A stretch of 64,000 bases of DNA from Maritimibacter sp. 55A14 (GCF_003122205.1 NZ_QEYE01000010.1:62001-126000), one strand, 5' to 3'. Shown: positions 1 through 8,535, numbered from the stretch's first letter. The notes: generated by a model not told the origin, from the letters alone. Made by a program: numbers and translations.

Positions 1-840
1 GTGGTCGTCGGCGACGACAGCGTGATGGTGGTCGAGGCGCAGGCCACACCGCGGCTGGCGCGCAAGGTGATTGCCCATATCCGCGAAGTGACCGAGAAAC
101 CGATCACCCATCTGGTGCTGACCCATTACCACGCCGTGCGGGTGCTGGGGGCCTCGGCCTATGGCGCGGAGCAGATCATCATGTCCGACACCGCCCGCGC
201 GATGGTGGCCGAACGCGGGCAGGAGGATTGGGAGAGCGAGTTTCAGCGGTTTCCGCGGCTGTTCGAAGGGCATGAGGGGATACCGGGCCTGACCTGGCCG
301 ACGACCACATTCACCGACCAGATGACAGTCTGGTTGGGAAACCGGCGCGTCGATATCCTGCATCCGGGCCGGGCGCACACCGCCGGCGATGCGGTGGTCT
401 GGGTGCCCGATGCCGAGGTGATGTTCACCGGCGATATCGTCGAGTACCATTCCGCCTGCTATTGCGGCGACGGACATTTCGCGGATTGGGGACGGACGCT
501 CGATGTGGTGCGCGGCTTCCGCCCCGCCGCGATTGCGCCTGGACGGGGCGACGCGCTGGTGGGACCGGACATGGTGCGCGCCGCGCTCGACAATACCGCG
601 GATTTCGTCGCCAGCACCTACCGGCCCGCCGCGCGGGTTGCGGCCAAAGGTGGTACACTCAAGGACGCGTGGGCGGCCGTGCGCGCGGAATGCGATCCGA
701 AATTCGCGGATTACGCGATCTACGAGCACTGTCTGCCCTTCAACGTCTCGCGCGCCTATGACGAGGCCCGCGGCATCGACACGCCGCGGATCTGGACGGC
801 GGCGCGGGATCTGGAAATGTGGGAAGCGCTGCAGGGCTGA
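1..840 (+). CDS. MBL-fold metallo-hydrolase, 5' end cut by window edge
   Basis: C-terminal 279 residues of a metallo-beta-lactamase-fold protein. The first visible codon is a GTG, but the fold lacks its N-terminal strand, so the true start probably lies left of the window. The metal site is atypical: where a classical hydrolase has HxHxDH this protein reads HYHAVR (about residues 42-47). The later HTAGDAVVWVP and FTGDIVE segments are the usual later MBL motifs. It is followed after 39 bases by an FAD monooxygenase and then a DUF2783 gene on the same strand, which suggests a shared catabolic operon, probably for an aromatic compound. The substrate is unknown. Confidence 0.75.
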   Translation: MVVGDDSVMVVEAQATPRLARKVIAHIREVTEKPITHLVLTHYHAVRVLGASAYGAEQIIMSDTARAMVAERGQEDWESEFQRFPRLFEGHEGIPGLTWPTTTFTDQMTVWLGNRRVDILHPGRAHTAGDAVVWVPDAEVMFTGDIVEYHSACYCGDGHFADWGRTLDVVRGFRPAAIAPGRGDALVGPDMVRAALDNTADFVASTYRPAARVAAKGGTLKDAWAAVRAECDPKFADYAIYEHCLPFNVSRAYDEARGIDTPRIWTAARDLEMWEALQG

Positions 841-879
841 GCGCCGGATCGCCCGCCCGACAGCCGGAGGAGAGGAGCC

Positions 880-2487
880 TTGACCGCGATTTTCGAAACC
901 CCGCTCTATCCCTATGCACGTTCGCCCGATCAGGATGCGCTCGACCCGGTGCGCCACCCGGTCGTCGTGGTGGGCGCCGGGCCGGTCGGGCTGGCTGCCG
1001 CCATCGATCTGGCGCAGCAGGGCGTACCGGTGGTGGTGTTGGACGACAACGACAAAGTGTCCTTCGGCAGCCGTGCGATCTGCTTCTCCAAGCGCACGCT
1101 CGACATTCTCGACCGGCTTGGCTGCGGCGACGCCGCGGCTGGAAAAGGCGTGCAATGGGACACCGGCAAGGTCTTCTTCGGGGACCGGCGCGTCTTCGAG
1201 TTCAACCTGCTCCCCGAAGAGGGCCACAAGCGTCCGGCCTTCCTCAATCTCCAGCAATACCACCTCGAAACCTATCTGGTGGACCGCGTGCGCGCGCTGG
1301 CCGCCGAGGGCCGGCCCATAGAGATCCGCGGGCGCAACCATGTCTCGGCGCTGGGCGTCTACGAGGATTTCGTGCGGCTGGAGGTGGACACGCCGGAAGG
1401 CCCGTACAATCTGGATGCGCAATGGCTGATCGCCTGCGATGGCGCCAACTCCTCGATCCGCCGGATGACGGGGCAGGATTTCATCGGCCGCGCCTTCGAG
1501 GACAGTTTCCTGATCGCCGACGTGGCGATGGAAGCCGATTTCCCCTCCGAACGCTGGTTCTGGTTCGATCCGCCCTTCAACCGCGGACGGTCGGCGCTTC
1601 TGCACAAGCAGCCAGACGGCATTTTCCGCATCGACCTCCAATTGGGCCGCGGGATCGACCCGGAAGAGGAGGTGAAGCCCGAACGGGTGACCGCGCGGCT
1701 GCGCCAGATGCTGGGCGCCAGGACCCGCTTCGCGCTGGACTGGGTGTCGATCTACACCTTCCAGTGCCGCCGGATGGACCGGTTCGTGAATGGACGGGTG
1801 ATCTTCGCGGGCGACGCGGCGCATCAGGTTTCACCCTTCGGGGCGCGCGGCGCCAATAGCGGTTTTCAGGATGTGGACAACCTGTGCTGGAAACTCAAGC
1901 TGGTGCTCGACGGTGCGGCCCCGCCCGCCCTGATCGAAAGCTACAACTGGGAGCGCGTCTTCGCCGCCGACGAGAACATCCTGAATTCCACCCGGTCCAC
2001 CGAATTCATCACCCCGAAATCCGAGACGAGCCGCGCGTTCCGCGATGCCGTCCTGCACCTTGCCGAGCGCCGGAAATTCGCCCGCAGGCTGGTGAATTCC
2101 GGGCGGCTCTCGACGCCGAGCGTCTACGAGGACGGGCCGCTCAACGGTCCCGACGACGACGCGCTGCCACTGCGTAACGCGCCCGGTGCGCCGGCCTGCG
2201 ACGCACCCACCGGGGATGGCTGGCTGCTCGACCGGCTGGGCGGCGGCTTCCGGCTGCTGGCGATCGGGACGGAGGTGCCGGAACGGCTGGAGGAGGACGG
2301 AATCGAGGTCGTGACATTGGCTCTGCGCGCCGATGCCGATCCGCGTCTCGCCAAGCGCTATCTGGGCGGCGCGGCGCAGGCGGTCTATCTGATCCGGCCC
2401 GACCAGCATGTCGCGGCGCGCTGGACCGGCTACGACGAGGACGCGGTGCGCGCGGCGCTGCGCGTGGCCACCGGGCAGGGAGGCTGA
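880..2487 (+). CDS. FAD-dependent aromatic-ring monooxygenase (MhpA/PheA-like)
   Basis: 535-residue flavoprotein hydroxylase of the UbiH/MhpA class, which uses NAD(P)H and oxygen to hydroxylate phenolic substrates. Visible motifs are the Rossmann GAGPVG near residue 31, a DG motif CDGANSS near residue 186, and the FAD-binding GDAAHQVSPFGARGANSG near residues 312-328. The C-terminal part (about 420-535) fits the thioredoxin-like tail of phenol hydroxylases. The start is TTG, chosen because a very strong purine-rich ribosome site (GGAGGAGAGGAG) lies just upstream and no ATG fits the N terminus. It is followed immediately by a DUF2783 gene. The substrate cannot be read from sequence; similarity to 3-(3-hydroxyphenyl)propionate hydroxylase suggests an aromatic acid. 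Confidence 0.85.
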   Translation: MTAIFETPLYPYARSPDQDALDPVRHPVVVVGAGPVGLAAAIDLAQQGVPVVVLDDNDKVSFGSRAICFSKRTLDILDRLGCGDAAAGKGVQWDTGKVFFGDRRVFEFNLLPEEGHKRPAFLNLQQYHLETYLVDRVRALAAEGRPIEIRGRNHVSALGVYEDFVRLEVDTPEGPYNLDAQWLIACDGANSSIRRMTGQDFIGRAFEDSFLIADVAMEADFPSERWFWFDPPFNRGRSALLHKQPDGIFRIDLQLGRGIDPEEEVKPERVTARLRQMLGARTRFALDWVSIYTFQCRRMDRFVNGRVIFAGDAAHQVSPFGARGANSGFQDVDNLCWKLKLVLDGAAPPALIESYNWERVFAADENILNSTRSTEFITPKSETSRAFRDAVLHLAERRKFARRLVNSGRLSTPSVYEDGPLNGPDDDALPLRNAPGAPACDAPTGDGWLLDRLGGGFRLLAIGTEVPERLEEDGIEVVTLALRADADPRLAKRYLGGAAQAVYLIRPDQHVAARWTGYDEDAVRAALRVATGQGG

Positions 2488-2488
2488 G

Positions 2489-2689
2489 ATGGGCAAGCTC
2501 AAGACCGATGCGAATATCGACGACGCGGACGGGTTCATGGCCGAATTGCTGGCGCTGCATGATGGCCGCTCCAAGGCCGAGAGCGATGCGATCAACGCGC
2601 GGCTGATCCTGATCCTGGCCAATCACATCGGCGACCGCGCGGTGTTGAGCGAGGCGCTCAGGACCGCCGGAATGGCCAGAGACGACTGA
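2489..2689 (+). CDS. DUF2783 family small protein
   Basis: 66-residue helical, charged protein resembling DUF2783, a family of roughly 60-residue proteins that I recall beside FAD monooxygenases in Rhodobacteraceae. The ATG lies one base after the TGA of the upstream monooxygenase, so the two are almost certainly cotranscribed. No catalytic motif is visible; the sequence is an acidic N-terminal segment followed by an amphipathic helix with ARLILILANHIGD near residues 37-49. A role as an accessory subunit of the monooxygenase is inference from position. Its 3' end overlaps the 3' end of the convergent phosphoesterase gene by 32 bases. Confidence 0.75.
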   Translation: MGKLKTDANIDDADGFMAELLALHDGRSKAESDAINARLILILANHIGDRAVLSEALRTAGMARDD

Positions 2690-3431
2690 ACCCGCCGCCG
2701 CGCGGGCCGGGCGCCACGCTCTGGCGTCCGCGGCGGGTCAGCAGCCAGACCGCCCCGTCCTCCACCACCACGGCCGAAAGGGGCCCACCGAACCCCGCGC
2801 CGGTGTCGATGGCGACGCGGTTGCCGCAATGGGTGACGCGTTCCACCGGCGTGTGACCGTGCAGCACCAGCCAGGGATGCGGGCTGCGGGCCGACAGGAA
2901 CTCCTCGCGTATCCAGTAAAGGTCCTCTTCGGATTGCTCCTCCAGCGCGACGCCGGGGCGGATGCCGGCATGAACGCAGAGCACATCGCCCTCCCGGTGC
3001 CAGGGGGCAAGCGCGGCGAGGAACTCCCGGTGCGCGGCGGGCACCGCGTCGCGGGCCTCGGCGCGGATCACGGCCAGCGGACGGTCGGCGGCAGCGATTA
3101 CGCCGTAGGAGGCCAGCGTCTCCTGCCCGCCCATGCCGGGGCGCAGCCAGGATTCCATCATCGGGTCATCGTCGCCTTCCAGGAAAAGCTGGAACATCTG
3201 GTCGTGATTTCCGCGCAGGGCATGCCAGGGTTCGCCGCCTTCGATCCCCGCGATCAGCCGCTCGATGACGCCGCGGCTGTCGGGGCCGCGATCCACCAGA
3301 TCGCCCAGATGCACGACCGGCGCAGCCGGATCGCCGCAGGCGTCCTTGTCCGCAGTGATGCGATCATGAACCTCCTCCAGCTTCGCGCGCTGGCCGTGAA
3401 TGTCTCCGATCGCGTAAAGGCGGCGGGTCAT
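2658..3431 (-). CDS. Metallophosphoesterase (PP1-like bacterial Ser/Thr phosphatase)
   Basis: 257-residue calcineurin-type phosphoesterase. The signature metal and phosphate motifs are all present: GDIHG at residues 9-13, GDLVDRG at 43-49, GNHD at 74-77, VHAG at 153-156 and HGH at 191-193. This is the bacterial PrpA/PrpB-like serine/threonine protein phosphatase or diadenosine tetraphosphatase class; the sequence does not distinguish between them. It is cytoplasmic, with no signal peptide. The gene is convergent with, and overlaps by 32 bases, the DUF2783 gene, so it is a separate transcription unit. A CtrA-like site lies upstream in the region shared with the divergent response regulator. 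Confidence 0.88.
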   Translation of the reverse strand: MTRRLYAIGDIHGQRAKLEEVHDRITADKDACGDPAAPVVHLGDLVDRGPDSRGVIERLIAGIEGGEPWHALRGNHDQMFQLFLEGDDDPMMESWLRPGMGGQETLASYGVIAAADRPLAVIRAEARDAVPAAHREFLAALAPWHREGDVLCVHAGIRPGVALEEQSEEDLYWIREEFLSARSPHPWLVLHGHTPVERVTHCGNRVAIDTGAGFGGPLSAVVVEDGAVWLLTRRGRQSVAPGPRGGGFSRLWPFRRS

Positions 3432-3530
3432 CGCGCATCGGCCTCCGGGCTTGCGGCGGGCGGGTTTCCGCCGACGTTGCCAGAACAGGGGTAGAGTATG
3501 AACACAGCGTTAACCATCCTTAGGGAAATG

Positions 3531-3545
3531 TTAACCTTTCGTTAG
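3531..3545. promoter_or_regulatory. CtrA-like box
   Basis: TTAA-N7-TTAG, one base from the full CtrA consensus TTAA-N7-TTAA. It lies 59 bases upstream of the response-regulator start, inside an AT-rich island between divergent genes. A second TTAACC occurs at 3510-3515. CtrA regulates motility and signalling genes in Rhodobacteraceae. Binding here is inferred from the motif only. Confidence 0.4.
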
Positions 3546-3604
3546 TAGATCGAATGTCAAAACCACCGCGCATCGGGGAAGGGTGCGGCAGCACCGGAGG
3601 TTTC

Positions 3605-3970
3605 ATGCGCGTCCTTATTGTGGAAAGCAATACGACGCTCGGCCGGATTTGGCAGCGGCATCTGGAACGCCAGGGCGCCGAGGTCGAGCTTGCGAACACC
3701 CAGTCCGACGCCATCGCCGCGATCCGCGACCGCCCGATGAACATCATCATCCTCGATCTGGTGCTGGCGGATGGCAGCGCCTTCGCGGTGGCCGATTTCG
3801 CCAGCTACCGGCGGCCTGACACCAAGGTCATCTTCGTGACCAACACCAGCTTCTTTTCCGACGGCTCGATCTTCCGGCATATCCCGAATGCCTGCGCCTT
3901 CGTGCAGGCGGAGCTACCGCCGGACGATCTCTGTGCGATGGTGGAGCATTACGGGTCCCCGCTACAGTGA
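3605..3970 (+). CDS. Single-domain response-regulator receiver protein, degenerate
   Basis: 121-residue stand-alone receiver domain with no output domain. The phospho-acceptor aspartate is D51 (IIILDLVLADG) and the switch threonine is T79 (FVTN). Two conserved features are altered: the N-terminal acidic pair is reduced to a single E7, and the invariant lysine after beta-5 is replaced by Q101. The protein may therefore be phosphorylated weakly or act independently of phosphorylation. The start at 3605 gives a standard receiver N terminus (MRVLIVES); an upstream in-frame ATG at 3554 would add 17 unrelated residues. The 3' end overlaps the convergent glutathionyl-hydroquinone reductase gene by 9 bases. 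No histidine kinase is adjacent. Confidence 0.8.
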   Translation: MRVLIVESNTTLGRIWQRHLERQGAEVELANTQSDAIAAIRDRPMNIIILDLVLADGSAFAVADFASYRRPDTKVIFVTNTSFFSDGSIFRHIPNACAFVQAELPPDDLCAMVEHYGSPLQ

Positions 3971-4942
3971 TCCGCGCCCATGCGGCGCGTGATGGTCCAG
4001 AACCGGATTGATCGGGATGATGCGGTGCGGATTTATGGATGTGTGGCTGTAGTGGTAGTGCCGCACGATATGGCCGAAATCCACCGTCCCGGCCACGCCC
4101 GGCCACTGGTATAGCTCGCGCGTATAGCCCCAGAGATTGGGATAGTCGATCAGCCGGCGCCGGTTGCACTTGAAATGCAGGTGATAGACCGGGTCGAAGC
4201 GGATCAGCGTCGGGAAGAGCCGCCAGTCGGCCTCGGTGATGCGCCGGCCCACCAGGTAGCGCCGCGCCGCCAGTCGGTCCTCCAGCCAGTCCAGCGTGTC
4301 GAAGAGCGCCCCCACGGCATCGTCATAGGCGCTCTGTGTCGTGGCGAAACCGGCCTTGTAGACGCCGTTGTTGACCGTGTCGTAGATGCGCGCGTTGACG
4401 GGCTCCATCTCCTCGCGCAGGTCTTCGGGCCAGAAGTCGAGCCGGTTGCCGGTGATCCCGTCGAAGGCGGAATTCAGCATCCGGATGATCTCGGACGATT
4501 CGTTGGAGACGATGGTCTCGCGCTTGCGGTCCCACAGGACCGGCACCGTCACCCGGCCGGAGATCTTCGGGTCGGTGCGGGTGTATATGTCCCGCAGGAA
4601 GGCAGCGCCATAGAGCCTGTCGCCGGTCGCGCCTGGCCAGCCGCTGTCGAAACTCCAGCCGTCGGACAGCATGTCGGGATGCACCACGTCCACGCTGATA
4701 TGGTCCTCCAGCCCCTTGAGCGCGCGGAAGATCAGCGTGCGGCTGGCCCAGGGGCAGGCATAGGAGACGTAGAGGTGGTAGCGCCCGCTTTCCGTCGGGA
4801 AGCCGCCCTCGCCGCTTGGCCCCGGCGCGCCGTCCGGCGTGATCCAGTTGCGGAATCCGGCCGTGGAGCGGACGAATTTCCCGCCGGTCGATTCGGTATC
4901 GTACCAGTCGTCGTGCCAAATCCCGTCGATGAGCTGTCCCAT
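3962..4942 (-). CDS. Glutathionyl-hydroquinone reductase (GST Xi class, YqjG/PcpF-like)
   Basis: 326-residue glutathione transferase of the Xi class, which reduces glutathionyl-hydroquinones back to hydroquinones using glutathione. The catalytic cysteine is C63 in YACPWASR, the diagnostic CPWA motif. The thioredoxin-like N-terminal domain is followed by an all-helical C-terminal domain containing YPNLWGYTRELYQWPGV, a family hallmark. Length agrees with the usual 310-330 residues. It is monocistronic and convergent with the response regulator. Quinone detoxification would fit a strain carrying ring-hydroxylating enzymes, but no direct link is shown. Confidence 0.92.
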   Translation of the reverse strand: MGQLIDGIWHDDWYDTESTGGKFVRSTAGFRNWITPDGAPGPSGEGGFPTESGRYHLYVSYACPWASRTLIFRALKGLEDHISVDVVHPDMLSDGWSFDSGWPGATGDRLYGAAFLRDIYTRTDPKISGRVTVPVLWDRKRETIVSNESSEIIRMLNSAFDGITGNRLDFWPEDLREEMEPVNARIYDTVNNGVYKAGFATTQSAYDDAVGALFDTLDWLEDRLAARRYLVGRRITEADWRLFPTLIRFDPVYHLHFKCNRRRLIDYPNLWGYTRELYQWPGVAGTVDFGHIVRHYHYSHTSINPHRIIPINPVLDHHAPHGRGSL

Positions 4943-5158
4943 TGGCTGCCTCCTTTGCCCTTCCCCCCACAGCTAGGCCCTTTCGGCGCCGGGTAAAATT
5001 CCCCGTGGCTTTACGGACTGTTCACAATTTCGCAACAGGCTCGCGGTAGGCGTGTGCGGCGTGGCGACAGATTCCGCAATACGGGCTGCGCGAGGATCGT
5101 GCGCCTTGACCGGATCGCGAAGCTGCGGTCAGCTTGATACGGGTACAGGAGCAAGACC

Positions 5159-5509
5159 ATGACGGATTTCCTGACGCGTGACATACGCGAGGGGCTGGAA
5201 CAGGCACGCCGCCAGACGCAGCGTCGCCGCAGCCGGCTCCGTCTCAGGGTGGGGGAGGAGAGCTTTCCGATCCTGAGTTTCCGTGAGGACGGCTTCACGC
5301 TCGATGTGGAGGACGCCCCGCATCTGCGCGGCTGCGTGGACATCTATGACGGCGCCCGGCATATCTGCCAGGCGCTGATCATCGCCACCGCACAGGAGGG
5401 ATCGCGCATGACATACGAGTTCAAGCGCGCAACCCAGGTGACGGACCGCCCGCCGCTCGACTATTCGCGCGACGACGATGCGCCGGTGGCGCTGCTGTCG
5501 CGGGACTGA
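5159..5509 (+). CDS. Conserved hypothetical protein, possibly PilZ-like
   Basis: 116-residue soluble protein. A basic N-terminal segment rich in Arg and Gln (residues 8-28) precedes a compact beta-rich core with LRVGEESFPILSF and GCVDIYDGARHICQALIIA, followed by an acidic tail. I recognise the sequence type as a conserved Rhodobacteraceae hypothetical. The RxxxR-then-beta layout recalls a PilZ domain, but the second PilZ motif (D/NxSxxG) is not convincing. The start is supported by an AGGAG about 7 bases upstream. It stands alone, with 216 non-coding bases before it and 174 after it. Confidence 0.65.
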   Translation: MTDFLTRDIREGLEQARRQTQRRRSRLRLRVGEESFPILSFREDGFTLDVEDAPHLRGCVDIYDGARHICQALIIATAQEGSRMTYEFKRATQVTDRPPLDYSRDDDAPVALLSRD

Positions 5510-5683
5510 CGCACGGATTGGCATTGCAGACAGCCGATCCGCGGCAGTATCTTCGCGTGAACTGCGATTGCGTCGAATAATCCGCCGCATTTCTCTGCGC
5601 GTGCGCCGCAATCCCGGAAAAATTCCCGGCCGGAATTGCTAGAGTGCGGGGAAACGATTCTCGGACAGCATCGGAGGCACGCG

Positions 5684-6685
5684 ATGATCCAGACACCCTA
5701 TCTGCTGTTTCTTGGCGACGCGCCCGACCAGCTTGCCGCGAAAGTGGCGCAGGGCATCAAGGACTGGCGGCCGGAAAACGCCGTGGGCCAGTTCCGCATG
5801 GAGGGCTGCCAGGCCGATCTCGGGCTTGTGGACATGACGCTGGCCGAGGCGAAGGCGGCCGGGGCGAAGACCCTGGTCATCGGCGTGGCCAACCGCGGCG
5901 GCGTCATCTCCACGGCGTGGAAGAAGGTGCTGGTCGCGGCGTTGGAGGAAGGCTTCGACCTTGCCTCGGGGTTGCACAACCTGCTGCGCGATGAGCCCGA
6001 CCTGGTGGCCGTGGCCGAAGCGACAGGCCGCGCGCTGCACGACGTGCGGGTGCCCGACACCGCCTATCCGATCGCCGACGGCAAGCGGCGCACGGGCAAG
6101 CGCTGCCTCGCGGTGGGCACGGACTGTTCCGTCGGCAAGATGTACACCGCCATGGCAATGGATGCCGAGATGCGGGCGCGCGGCATGAAATCGACCTTCC
6201 GCGCGACCGGGCAGACCGGCATCCTGATCACTGGTGGCGGGGTGCCGCTGGACGCGGTGGTGGCCGATTTCATGGCCGGGTCGATCGAGTGGCTGACGCC
6301 CGACAACGACCCGGACCACTGGGATCTGATCGAGGGGCAGGGCTCGCTCTTTCACGTCTCCTTTTCCGGCGTGTCGCTCGCGCTCATTCATGGCGGGCAG
6401 CCAGACGCGCTGATCCTGGCGCATGAACCCACGCGGAAGCACATGCGCGGGCTGCCGGATTACGACCTGCCGACGCTGGAGACGTTGCGCGACGCGGCGC
6501 TGGCCTTGGCATGGGTCGCCAATCCCGCCGCGCAGGTGGTGGGTATTTCCGTCAACACCCAGCACATGCCGGAGGCCGAGGCGCTGTCCTATCTCGGCGG
6601 GGTCGAGGCCCGCATGGGGCTGCCCGCGGTGGACCCGTTCCGCCAGGGCGCCGCGCGTCTGGTCGATGCGCTCGCCGCGATCTGA
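5684..6685 (+). CDS. dgcN: D-glutamate N-acetyltransferase DgcN (DUF1611)
   Basis: 333-residue DUF1611 protein. In marine bacteria DgcN acetylates D-glutamate to N-acetyl-D-glutamate, the first step of D-glutamate breakdown. The sequence shows the DUF1611 N-terminal domain with VIGVANRGG near residues 66-74 and a P-loop-like GTDCSVGKMYT near residues 145-155. C-terminal motifs include GQGSLFH and the HEPTRKHMRG segment. The start at 5684 has GGAGG 6 bases upstream; the in-frame extension to 5636 has no ribosome site. It is followed after 21 bases by dgcA and then by a D-amino acid aminotransferase, which supports the assignment strongly. The acyl donor and exact substrate are from family knowledge. 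Confidence 0.88.
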   Translation: MIQTPYLLFLGDAPDQLAAKVAQGIKDWRPENAVGQFRMEGCQADLGLVDMTLAEAKAAGAKTLVIGVANRGGVISTAWKKVLVAALEEGFDLASGLHNLLRDEPDLVAVAEATGRALHDVRVPDTAYPIADGKRRTGKRCLAVGTDCSVGKMYTAMAMDAEMRARGMKSTFRATGQTGILITGGGVPLDAVVADFMAGSIEWLTPDNDPDHWDLIEGQGSLFHVSFSGVSLALIHGGQPDALILAHEPTRKHMRGLPDYDLPTLETLRDAALALAWVANPAAQVVGISVNTQHMPEAEALSYLGGVEARMGLPAVDPFRQGAARLVDALAAI

Positions 6686-6706
6686 GGCCCACCGGACGGA
6701 GGCATC

Positions 6707-7672
6707 ATGCAACTGACAGTGACGCGCGACACCTTCCCGCTGGCGGAGGTCTTCACGATCTCCCGCGGCTCGCGGACCGAGGCGCAGGTGCTGACCGTGC
6801 GCATAACCGAAGCCGGCGCGGCTGGTTGGGGCGAATGCGTGCCCTATGCCCGCTATGGCGAGACGCTGGAAAGCGTCACCGCGCAGATCGAGGGGCTGCT
6901 TCTGCCGCTCGACCGCATCGCGTTGCAGGATATGCTGCCGGCGGGCGCGGCGCGCAATGCCGTGGATTGCGCGCTCTGGGACTGGGAGGCCAAGCGCCGC
7001 GGCGCGCGGGTGTGGGAGCTTCTGGGCCTGCCCGCGCCGCAACCCGAGGTGACGGCCTTCACGCTGTCGCTCGACACGCCCGAAATGATGCGCGCCGCCG
7101 CGGCGCGCAACGCGCACCGGCCGCTTCTGAAGATCAAGCTGGGCACGCCCGACGACATGCCGCGGCTGGAGGCCGTGCGCGCCGGCGCGCCGGAGGCGCG
7201 GATCATCGTCGATGCCAACGAGGGCTGGACCGCCGGGGTCTATACCGAACTCGCGCCGCACCTTCTGCGCCTCGGCGTGCAGATGGTCGAGCAGCCCTTG
7301 CCCGCGGGCAACGACGACATGCTGGCCGAGATCGCCCGCCCGCTGCCCGTCTGCGCCGACGAAAGCTGCCACGACCGGGCCTCGCTGCCGGGGCTGCGCG
7401 GCAAGTACGACATGGTGAACATCAAGCTCGACAAGACCGGCGGGCTGACCGAGGCGCTGGCGCTGCGCGAAGCGGCGCGCGCCGAAGGCTACAGCGTGAT
7501 GGTGGGCTGCATGGTGGGCAGCTCGCTGGCGATGGCTCCGGCCGTCCTGCTGGCGCAGGGCGCGGATTTCACCGATCTTGACGGCCCGCTGCTTCTGGCC
7601 CAAGACCGGGACGCCGCGCTGCATTTCGACGCGGCGGGCGTGCATGCGCCGGACCGCGACCTGTGGGGATAG
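6707..7672 (+). CDS. dgcA: N-acetyl-D-glutamate racemase DgcA (enolase superfamily)
   Basis: 321-residue member of the mandelate racemase/muconate-lactonizing (enolase) superfamily, close to dipeptide epimerases. DgcA converts N-acetyl-D-glutamate to N-acetyl-L-glutamate. The capping N-terminal domain is followed by a barrel with the expected residues: KxK at K142 and K144, metal ligands D169, E195 and D218, and a second general base K240 in VNIKLDKTGG. It sits between dgcN and the aminotransferase, 21 and 11 bases from its neighbours. Without this context it would be called an L-Ala-D/L-Glu epimerase; the neighbouring dgcN favours DgcA. Confidence 0.87.
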   Translation: MQLTVTRDTFPLAEVFTISRGSRTEAQVLTVRITEAGAAGWGECVPYARYGETLESVTAQIEGLLLPLDRIALQDMLPAGAARNAVDCALWDWEAKRRGARVWELLGLPAPQPEVTAFTLSLDTPEMMRAAAARNAHRPLLKIKLGTPDDMPRLEAVRAGAPEARIIVDANEGWTAGVYTELAPHLLRLGVQMVEQPLPAGNDDMLAEIARPLPVCADESCHDRASLPGLRGKYDMVNIKLDKTGGLTEALALREAARAEGYSVMVGCMVGSSLAMAPAVLLAQGADFTDLDGPLLLAQDRDAALHFDAAGVHAPDRDLWG

Positions 7673-7683
7673 GAGACCAGAAG

Positions 7684-8535
7684 ATGAGCCGGACGGTTTA
7701 TGTGAACGGGGCCTATGTGCCGGAGCACGAGGCGAAGGTGTCTGTCTTCGACCGCGGCTTCCTGATGGCCGACGGCGTCTACGAGGTGACAAGCGTGGTG
7801 GACGGCAAGCTGATCGACTTCGCGGGCCACGCGAAGCGGCTGGCACGGTCGCTCGGCGAACTGGAGATGGACAATCCGCTGAGCGAGGCGGAGTTGCTGG
7901 AGATCCACCGCGAACTGGTGACCCGCAACGACGTTAGCGAAGGGCTGGTCTACCTCCAGATCACCCGCGGCGCGGCCGATCGCGATTTCGCCTATCCGGA
8001 GGTTGCGCGCCCGACGGTGGTGCTCTTCACCCAGCACAAGACGCTGGTCGACACGGCGGCGGCGGAACGCGGCATCTCGGTCATCTCCATCCCCGACGAA
8101 CGCTGGGGACGGCGTGACATCAAGACGGTGCAGCTTCTCTACCCGTCGATGGGCAAGATGATGGCCAAGGCGGCGGGCGCCGACGACGCCTGGATGATCG
8201 AGGACGGTCTGGTGACCGAGGGCACTTCCAACAACGCGCATATCGTCAAGGACGGCCGGATCGTCACGCGCCACCTGTCCAACGAGATCCTGCACGGGAT
8301 CACCCGCGCCGCCGTGCTGCGTTTCGCGCGAGAGGCCCAGATGGAAGTGGAGGAGCGCGCCTTCACGCTCGACGAGGCGCAGGCGGCGGACGAGGCTTTC
8401 GTCACCTCCGCTTCCACCTTCGTCACGCCGGTTGTGCGGATCGACGACGCGCCTGTGGGCGCCGGCACACCCGGCCCCGTGGCCCGGCGCCTGCGCGAGA
8501 TCTATATCGAGGAGATGCGCCGCGCGGCGATCTGA
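7684..8535 (+). CDS. dat: D-amino acid aminotransferase (class IV)
   Basis: 283-residue fold-type IV PLP enzyme. D-amino acid transaminases move the amino group of D-alanine and other D-amino acids to 2-oxoglutarate, giving D-glutamate. The PLP lysine is K147 in RRDIKTVQLL, which matches the D-enzyme pattern. GTSNN near residues 181-185 is the phosphate-binding loop. The start at 7684 follows the dgcA stop by 11 bases. In this operon it would funnel D-amino acids into D-glutamate, which DgcN and DgcA then turn to the L form. A branched-chain aminotransferase is an alternative, less likely from the lysine motif and context. Confidence 0.87.
   Translation: MSRTVYVNGAYVPEHEAKVSVFDRGFLMADGVYEVTSVVDGKLIDFAGHAKRLARSLGELEMDNPLSEAELLEIHRELVTRNDVSEGLVYLQITRGAADRDFAYPEVARPTVVLFTQHKTLVDTAAAERGISVISIPDERWGRRDIKTVQLLYPSMGKMMAKAAGADDAWMIEDGLVTEGTSNNAHIVKDGRIVTRHLSNEILHGITRAAVLRFAREAQMEVEERAFTLDEAQAADEAFVTSASTFVTPVVRIDDAPVGAGTPGPVARRLREIYIEEMRRAAI

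Noticed and set aside
5639..7846. 735-codon minus-strand open frame
   Set aside because: Antisense to dgcN and dgcA, whose catalytic residues are intact.
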